Translations under genes and position numbers: made by a program | The notes under the pieces: generated by a model | The model's database searches: none | The model's input: only the letters and a program-made list of their open reading frames with translations | Told to the model about the DNA's origin: nothing | Shown here: positions 5,208 through 8,870 of the stretch, one piece after another | Layout: each line of letters starts with the position of its first letter | How positions within the stretch are numbered: position 1 is the stretch's first letter | Origin: Nitrospira sp. UBA6909 | GTDB taxonomy: Bacteria; Nitrospirota; Nitrospiria; Nitrospirales; Nitrospiraceae | Assembly (NCBI GenBank): GCA_002451055.1 | Contig: DKBD01000186.1 | Location: 3,889-12,758 of the forward strand | DNA length: 8,870 nt | Reading direction: 5' to 3'

Positions 5208-6062
5208 ATGAGCGGACGAACGATCGTCACGATCGCAGTGCTGAGCCTGTTCACCCTCGAGACGGGATGTGTCCCACCGCCGAGAGCCACGGGACAACTG
5301 GAGTCGTCAGGCGGTGCAGTGCAGGTGTCTGGTATAGACCCGTTGTTTTTGCCGCCCTCACCAGACACCATTCCTGGTGATCAGCGGGGCGATGCAATTC
5401 GTATGGGTTATCTGATGGTGGTTGAAACCCAAGAATACGGAAAACGTTATGTCGGCAATGCGCTCAATTGCACCAACTGCCACCTGGATGGCGGGGTTAA
5501 TCCCAATACCGCATCCTTCGTCGGAATCAGCGTCCTTTATCCGGAGTATCGCGCACGCGCGGGCCGGAAGATGAGTCTTGCAGATCGGATCAACGAATGT
5601 TTCGAGCGGAGCATGAACGGGGAAGCGTTGCCGCCTGAGAGTACGAAACTGTCCGCCATTGTCGCCTACATTGAATGGTTGTCGCAGAATGTGCCGCCGG
5701 GCAGTACTGTGCCTTGGCGAGGGATTCCTCGACTCACGTCGACTCATCCGCCTGATCCCGCCAAGGGCAAAAATGTCTTTGCGGTGAAATGCGCCTTTTG
5801 CCATGGGACTGATGGGCAAGGGACGATGGCGGCGCCGCCTCTCTGGGGCGAGCGGTCCTATACGATCGGCGCAGGTATGGCCAGGGTCGGAGTCGCGGCG
5901 TCTTTTATCAAAGCGAATATGCCCCGCGGCTGGGGGTGGACTGTGACGGATGACGAGGCCTTCGATGCCGCGGCTTTTATCAACAGCCAGCCGCGCCCTG
6001 ATTTTCCCGGCAAGGTTCATGATTGGCCTAAAGGCGGCAAGCCGGCTGATGTGCCCTATTGA
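5208..6062 (+). CDS. TsdA-like diheme cytochrome c (putative thiosulfate dehydrogenase)
   Basis: The 284-residue protein resembles TsdA, the periplasmic diheme enzyme that joins two thiosulfates into tetrathionate or does the reverse. Heme site one is C88-T-N-C91-H92, followed by LDGGVNPN and the VLYPEYRARAGRKMSLADRI segment. Cys131 in INECFERSMNG matches the TsdA position where a cysteine ligates the active-site heme, a rare ligand that marks the family. Heme site two is C195-A-F-C198-H199-G, and Met238 in KANMPRGWGW is its likely distal ligand. The N-terminus has a hydrophobic signal ending L-E-T-G-C21 then VPPP: a lipoprotein-like site, but with Glu at the usual Leu position, so lipidation is uncertain. 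The ATG at 5208 is chosen with GAGG upstream; an in-frame GTG at 5184 overlaps the DUF2892 gene. Reaction direction and true substrate are not deducible. Confidence 0.85.
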   Translation: MSGRTIVTIAVLSLFTLETGCVPPPRATGQLESSGGAVQVSGIDPLFLPPSPDTIPGDQRGDAIRMGYLMVVETQEYGKRYVGNALNCTNCHLDGGVNPNTASFVGISVLYPEYRARAGRKMSLADRINECFERSMNGEALPPESTKLSAIVAYIEWLSQNVPPGSTVPWRGIPRLTSTHPPDPAKGKNVFAVKCAFCHGTDGQGTMAAPPLWGERSYTIGAGMARVGVAASFIKANMPRGWGWTVTDDEAFDAAAFINSQPRPDFPGKVHDWPKGGKPADVPY

Positions 6063-6081
6063 TGAGACGTCAAGCGTCATC
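6061..6081. terminator. Weak hairpin over the TsdA-like stop codon
   Basis: GATG(AG)ACG at 6061-6069 can pair with CGTCATC at 6075-6081 around TCAAG, leaving a two-base bulge. The hairpin begins inside the stop codon. No T-run follows, so it is at best a weak or factor-assisted terminator. Confidence 0.25.
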
Positions 6082-6089
6082 CGTCAATT

Positions 6090-6099
6090 GGCAATTGCC
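6090..6099. promoter_or_regulatory. Perfect palindrome GGCAATTGCC upstream of the YeeE operon
   Basis: GGCAATTGCC is a perfect 10-bp palindrome 105 bases before the first YeeE start, with an additional CAATTG at 6085-6090. It is placed where an operator could sit in the only sizeable spacer before this operon. Its use by a regulator is inference. Confidence 0.3.
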
Positions 6100-6127
6100 G
6101 GGGCAAGAACTACGTACTCTTTCTACC

Positions 6128-6148
6128 GTTGACGAATGAGAGTTGACG
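6128..6148 (+). repeat. Direct repeat GTTGACG upstream of the YeeE operon
   Basis: GTTGACG occurs at 6128-6134 and again at 6142-6148, a 14-base period. Each contains a TTGAC(G) similar to a -35 element, but no good -10 lies 16-18 bases downstream. A regulator half-site pair is the other reading. Confidence 0.25.
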
Positions 6149-6191
6149 TGGGAGAGGATGAGCGTTTGTCTGATCGCAACCGATGTCCTGC

Positions 6192-6198
6192 GGGGAAG
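6192..6198 (+). promoter_or_regulatory. Shine-Dalgarno deciding the YeeE N-half start
   Basis: GGGGAAG ends five bases before the ATG at 6204. The upstream in-frame ATG at 6183 has no such site, so the shorter protein is preferred. Confidence 0.5.
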
Positions 6199-6203
6199 CG
6201 GCA

Positions 6204-6743
6204 ATGGAGTCTCAATCGCATGTAAATCCAATTTTCCCCTGGTGGGCCGGCGGTCTAGCAATCGGGATTGTGCTTATTGTTGCGGTCGCATTGGTGCAAC
6301 CCATCGGAGTCTCGACGCAGTACGTCGTCTTGGATGGAGTGTTGCTGCACCAAGTACTTCCCTCCTTCGTCGAGCAGACTCCCTACCTTGAAGAAACGAC
6401 CGAAGGGTGGACCCTCGCCACATACGAATTCTTTTTTGCGCTGGGTATCCCGATCGGAGCATTTCTCTCCGCGCTCGCGACCAACCGATTCAGCACTAGA
6501 GTGGTGCCTCGTGAGTGGGCCCGCCGATTTGGAATGATGTCGGGACGGCGCCTGGTGTGGTCGTTCATCGGCGGGTTCATTCTCCTGTTCGGCGCCCGCT
6601 TCGGCGGCGGCTGTACGTCAGGCCATATGATCAGTGGAGTATCGCAGTTGGCCGTGAGTTCGCTCGTGTTTTCCTCCACCCTCTTTGGCAGCGCAATCGT
6701 GACGGCACGATGGCTGTACGGCGACTGGGGGGGGCGGCGATGA
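6204..6743 (+). CDS. YeeE/YedE family membrane protein, N-terminal half
   Basis: This 179-residue inner-membrane protein is the first half of a split YeeE/YedE transporter, a family that includes thiosulfate channels and sulfur-transport pairs. It has hydrophobic segments near 13-31, 74-92, 117-132 and 145-168. The family hallmark G-A-R-F-G-G-G-C137-T-S-G-H141 followed by MISG is intact; the cysteine is the conserved one in the conducting path of these channels. A soluble loop at about 55-70 is acidic. The 4-bp ATGA overlap with the next gene means translational coupling. The C-terminus ends in a run of eight Gs. Sequence upstream carries a palindrome and a short direct repeat, so this gene probably heads the operon. 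Its location after a TsdA-like gene supports a thiosulfate or sulfane-sulfur substrate. Confidence 0.9.
   Translation: MESQSHVNPIFPWWAGGLAIGIVLIVAVALVQPIGVSTQYVVLDGVLLHQVLPSFVEQTPYLEETTEGWTLATYEFFFALGIPIGAFLSALATNRFSTRVVPREWARRFGMMSGRRLVWSFIGGFILLFGARFGGGCTSGHMISGVSQLAVSSLVFSSTLFGSAIVTARWLYGDWGGRR
6727..6734 (+). other. Eight-G slippery tract at the YeeE half-gene junction
   Basis: A homopolymer of eight Gs lies in the last codons of the first half-gene, six bases before the ATG at 6740. Read in frame as TGG GGG GGG CGG, it contains a G-GGG-GGG heptamer, the layout for -1 slippage. The -1 frame runs open directly into the second half-gene. It also serves as a G-rich ribosome site for that gene. 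Confidence 0.6.
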
Positions 6744-7267
6744 AGTTGATGTTGGGATTGGTTCTAGGAATGTTGTTCGGTGCCGCCCTGCAATTATCAG
6801 GCGCATCAAGTCACACCAAAATCATCCAGGCGCTGCGACTTAAAGATTTGACGATTATCAAGCTCATCTTGGCCGCGATCGGAGTGGGGTTGATCGGGGT
6901 GCATCTGTTGGATCTATTGGGGCTGGCCCATATGAAGGTCAAGGATCTATTTCTACCAGGGATGGCGGTGGCCGGGCTAATCTTCGGCGTGGGATTCGCG
7001 GTAACTGGTTACTGTCCTGGCACGGCATTGGCGGCGGCCGCTGAAGGAAAGGTTGATGCCTGGTTTGCGGTGCTTGGTGGTTTGTGCGGTGCCCTGGTGT
7101 TTGCCATCATGTTTCCGGATCTGGAGGCGTTCTTGTTCTCTGTGGGCCGATATGGACCCGTAACAATTCATCATTCCCTGGGAATGCAGGGAATTATTCT
7201 GGCCGTCCCATTGGGCGGGCTCTTCCTCTGGCTGGCAGCGAAACTCCCTGGGACTGGCGGTGGGTGA
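6740..7267 (+). CDS. YeeE/YedE family membrane protein, C-terminal half
   Basis: The 175-residue product is the partner half of the split YeeE/YedE transporter. It begins with a GLVLGMLFGAALQLSG helix, then LKDLTIIKLILAAIGVG, and carries the second hallmark, G-F-A-V-T-G-Y-C92-P-G-T, followed by AAAAEGKVDAWFAVLGG. Five hydrophobic segments are seen (about 4-22, 39-59, 71-90, 107-126 and 150-167). In single-chain relatives the CTSGH and GYCPGT motifs occur in one protein, so the two halves should assemble together in the inner membrane. It overlaps the first half by four bases and the next gene by one base. It sits in the -1 frame relative to the first half. Sulfur-compound uptake is the inferred role. 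Confidence 0.9.
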   Translation: MKLMLGLVLGMLFGAALQLSGASSHTKIIQALRLKDLTIIKLILAAIGVGLIGVHLLDLLGLAHMKVKDLFLPGMAVAGLIFGVGFAVTGYCPGTALAAAAEGKVDAWFAVLGGLCGALVFAIMFPDLEAFLFSVGRYGPVTIHHSLGMQGIILAVPLGGLFLWLAAKLPGTGGG

Positions 7268-7683
7268 TGAAACTCACGGCGGCCTATCATGGAGGGACTC
7301 GCTACGACATCACATGCGGCAATCACCGGATTGTGACGGATCAACCGGTGGAAGACGGAGGCCTGGATACCGGAATGAGTCCCGTCGAGCTGTTCGTGGG
7401 GTCGGTTGCAAGCTGCGTGGCGTACTTCGTGGGTCAGTTTTGCACACGACACCACATTTCACGGGAAGGGTTGAGCGTCGATGCGGAATGGGCCATGGCT
7501 GAAGGTCCCCACCGAGTTGGCCGGATCGATATTGCCGTCCATATTCCCCATCGCATCCCGCTGGAGTTGAAGGAGCGGCTGTTGAAAGTGGCGCATGGTT
7601 GCACGGTCCATCGGTCTGTCGCAAGCGCGCTGACGGTGGAGATCAAGTTGAATCCTCATACGGCGTCACGAGTCCAATCATAG
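7267..7683 (+). CDS. OsmC family protein (second copy)
   Basis: This 138-residue protein has the OsmC fold signatures: a short N-terminal strand region (KLTAAYHGGTRYDITCGNHRI), then GMSPVELFVGSVASC50, and C112 in KVAHGCTVHRS near the C-terminus. Cys50 and Cys112 are the expected reactive pair. There is no export signal. Its start overlaps the stop of the YeeE C-half (TGATG), so it is translationally coupled. That places a cytoplasmic thiol protein directly with a sulfur channel, which suggests it receives or reduces imported sulfane sulfur rather than acting as a general peroxidase; this is inference from position. It differs greatly from the OsmC protein at 3578 outside the cysteine motifs, so the two are not recent duplicates. 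Extra cysteines at 17 and 59 are not family hallmarks. Confidence 0.9.
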   Translation: MKLTAAYHGGTRYDITCGNHRIVTDQPVEDGGLDTGMSPVELFVGSVASCVAYFVGQFCTRHHISREGLSVDAEWAMAEGPHRVGRIDIAVHIPHRIPLELKERLLKVAHGCTVHRSVASALTVEIKLNPHTASRVQS

Positions 7684-7734
7684 AAAGAAAAGCCAAAACA
7701 TGTGAGACGGTGATCGACGGAAAGGGACGAGGAG

Positions 7735-8870
7735 ATGAAGCGAAGACGGCAAGCGTTAGGTGGGTACATTCTGATTGCGCTGGTGGGACTTTTGGCGTTT
7801 CCAGGCTGGTCACTGGCCGGCGATCAGGCTCGCGCGAAAGACCTCATTCAGCAGACCTGTGTTCAATGCCACAGGTTGGAGGGCATCGCGGATTCGAGGT
7901 TCAATCTCCGAGCTCCCGATTTGATATGGGCCGGCAGTAAGTATCAGCGGTCCTGGTTGATTCGATGGTTGATCGGCAAAGAAGAGCCGCTCTATGCCAA
8001 GGGCTATCGTTGGGACTTGACCGAGGTTCCATCAAAGCACCCGATGGTGACGGAGGCCGAGGCCAACGCCATCGCCGATTACTTTGCCGAACATAACAAA
8101 GACCCTCGGGTCACCGTCGGAGCTTTTGACCTGTCGAAGGTGAGCAAGTTCGAGGTGGCGTTCGGGGCAGTGGCCTACAAGGCCCATGCCTGTCTCGGTT
8201 GCCATACGATCGAAGAAAACGGAAGGCTGATTGGCGGCCAGCAGAGCGCGGCGCTTCAGAAGTCCGGTCAGCGGTACGACAAGGACTGGCTGTTTCGGTT
8301 CGGTCTCAATCCGCAAGACTTTGTGCCGCACAGCGGCGAATTCCTGGCGGATGCGACCGAGCCGCAGCTGCGCGCTGTCATCGGGTATCTGATGGTCCAG
8401 GGGGTTCCCGATTTCCAGTATTACGAGCCGTGGACAAGTTCTGAATTCAGCAAGGCCGACGTGGGGCGCGGCAAGGTGTTGTACAAGGAGTACTGCGCCC
8501 AGTGTCACGGGTTCACCGGCAAGGGAGACGGTCCCGCCGCATCGGGACTGGAGCCGAAACCGGCGATCCACGCCAACATGCCGTTTGAGAAGCTGCCGAT
8601 GGAATATCTCTACAACGTGATCAACCACGGAGGTCCGGCGATCGGAAAATCCCCGAACATGCCCTATTGGGGCTTGACCATCGGCCAGCAGGGCGTGGCG
8701 GACGTGATCGCCTACTTGAAGGCGACGTTCAAGGGAGCACCGGAGAGGGCAGCCGTGACGAGCGGGGGTGAAGGAGGAGCCTGTGTGCAGCCTCGCAAGA
8801 CGGCCAAGGCTCCGGATGAATTCCTGGCCAAGACGAATCCGCTCCCCGCATCTGCCGGTTCCATTGCAGC
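7735..8870 (+). CDS. Exported multiheme cytochrome c, at least three hemes (3' partial)
   Basis: The frame is open from the ATG at 7735 to the window edge (378 complete codons). The start follows AAAGGGACGAGGAG. Residues 1-28 are a signal peptide (MKRRRQ, hydrophobic core, WSLA before GDQ). Three heme sites define three cytochrome c modules: C42-V-Q-C45-H46, C153-L-G-C156-H157 and C254-A-Q-C257-H258-GFTGKGDG. Met309 in SPNMPYWG is a likely ligand of the third heme. After residue 340 a low-complexity linker, then KTNPLPASAG, looks like the lead-in to another domain, so a fourth heme module may lie beyond the edge. It starts 51 bases after the OsmC stop and may be in the same transcript. It probably passes electrons in the periplasm; the specific enzyme it serves cannot be named. 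No stop codon is present, so the length is unknown. Confidence 0.88.
   Translation, partial: MKRRRQALGGYILIALVGLLAFPGWSLAGDQARAKDLIQQTCVQCHRLEGIADSRFNLRAPDLIWAGSKYQRSWLIRWLIGKEEPLYAKGYRWDLTEVPSKHPMVTEAEANAIADYFAEHNKDPRVTVGAFDLSKVSKFEVAFGAVAYKAHACLGCHTIEENGRLIGGQQSAALQKSGQRYDKDWLFRFGLNPQDFVPHSGEFLADATEPQLRAVIGYLMVQGVPDFQYYEPWTSSEFSKADVGRGKVLYKEYCAQCHGFTGKGDGPAASGLEPKPAIHANMPFEKLPMEYLYNVINHGGPAIGKSPNMPYWGLTIGQQGVADVIAYLKATFKGAPERAAVTSGGEGGACVQPRKTAKAPDEFLAKTNPLPASAGSIA

Noticed and set aside
5358..6080. 240-codon open frame on the - strand
   Set aside because: It lies opposite the TsdA-like gene and has no recognisable domain; it is a codon-bias shadow.
8032..8628. 198-codon open frame on the - strand
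   Set aside because: It is antisense to the multiheme cytochrome, whose signal peptide and three CXXCH sites make the + strand clearly the coding one.
1..8870. CRISPR array, tRNA, rRNA, insertion sequence or phage genes
   Set aside because: Looked for regular direct repeats, cloverleaf-like patterns, transposase or integrase motifs and found none.

Overview
The window reads as a chromosomal segment of a GC-rich, Gram-negative, respiratory bacterium. The best guess is the genus Nitrospira or a close relative in Nitrospirota. This rests on style rather than a marker gene: many small exported c-type cytochromes, Mla-type envelope genes, split YeeE genes, and intergenic repeats of the 'gccatacgccataagc' and 'ttcgacagg-ttcagggcgaacg' kinds. 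All confident genes lie on the + strand.

Layout. (1) 1-1586: the end of a lipid-transport (Mla/MCE) locus, with an MlaD-like protein cut by the left edge and an ABC-transport auxiliary lipoprotein, separated by a structured, repeat-bearing spacer. (2) 1621-3041: a small exported monoheme cytochrome c, a VIT/CCC1-like membrane protein and an unrecognised three-helix membrane protein, closely spaced. (3) 3061-4012: an exported DsrE-like protein and an OsmC-family protein. (4) 4013-4418: a 406-bp non-coding stretch with a second copy of the repeat and a hairpin. (5) 4419-6062: a second monoheme cytochrome paralogous to the first, a YgaP-type DUF2892 membrane protein, and a TsdA-like diheme cytochrome that keeps the cysteine heme-ligand motif of thiosulfate dehydrogenases. 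(6) 6204-7683: a tightly overlapped operon of two YeeE/YedE half-proteins and a second OsmC protein. (7) 7735 to the edge: an exported cytochrome with at least three hemes, cut by the right edge.

Taken together, regions 3 and 5-7 look like a sulfane-sulfur/thiosulfate handling island. A TsdA-like enzyme could oxidise or conjugate thiosulfate in the periplasm. The monoheme and multiheme cytochromes could take the electrons. YeeE-type channels could move thiosulfate or sulfane sulfur through the inner membrane. DsrE, OsmC and DUF2892 proteins, each with conserved cysteines, could carry or detoxify persulfide sulfur. The individual families are recognisable; the joint pathway is inference. The most unusual sequence detail is an eight-G run just before the ATGA overlap of the two YeeE halves, in the right frame for a -1 slip to fuse them into one full-length protein.
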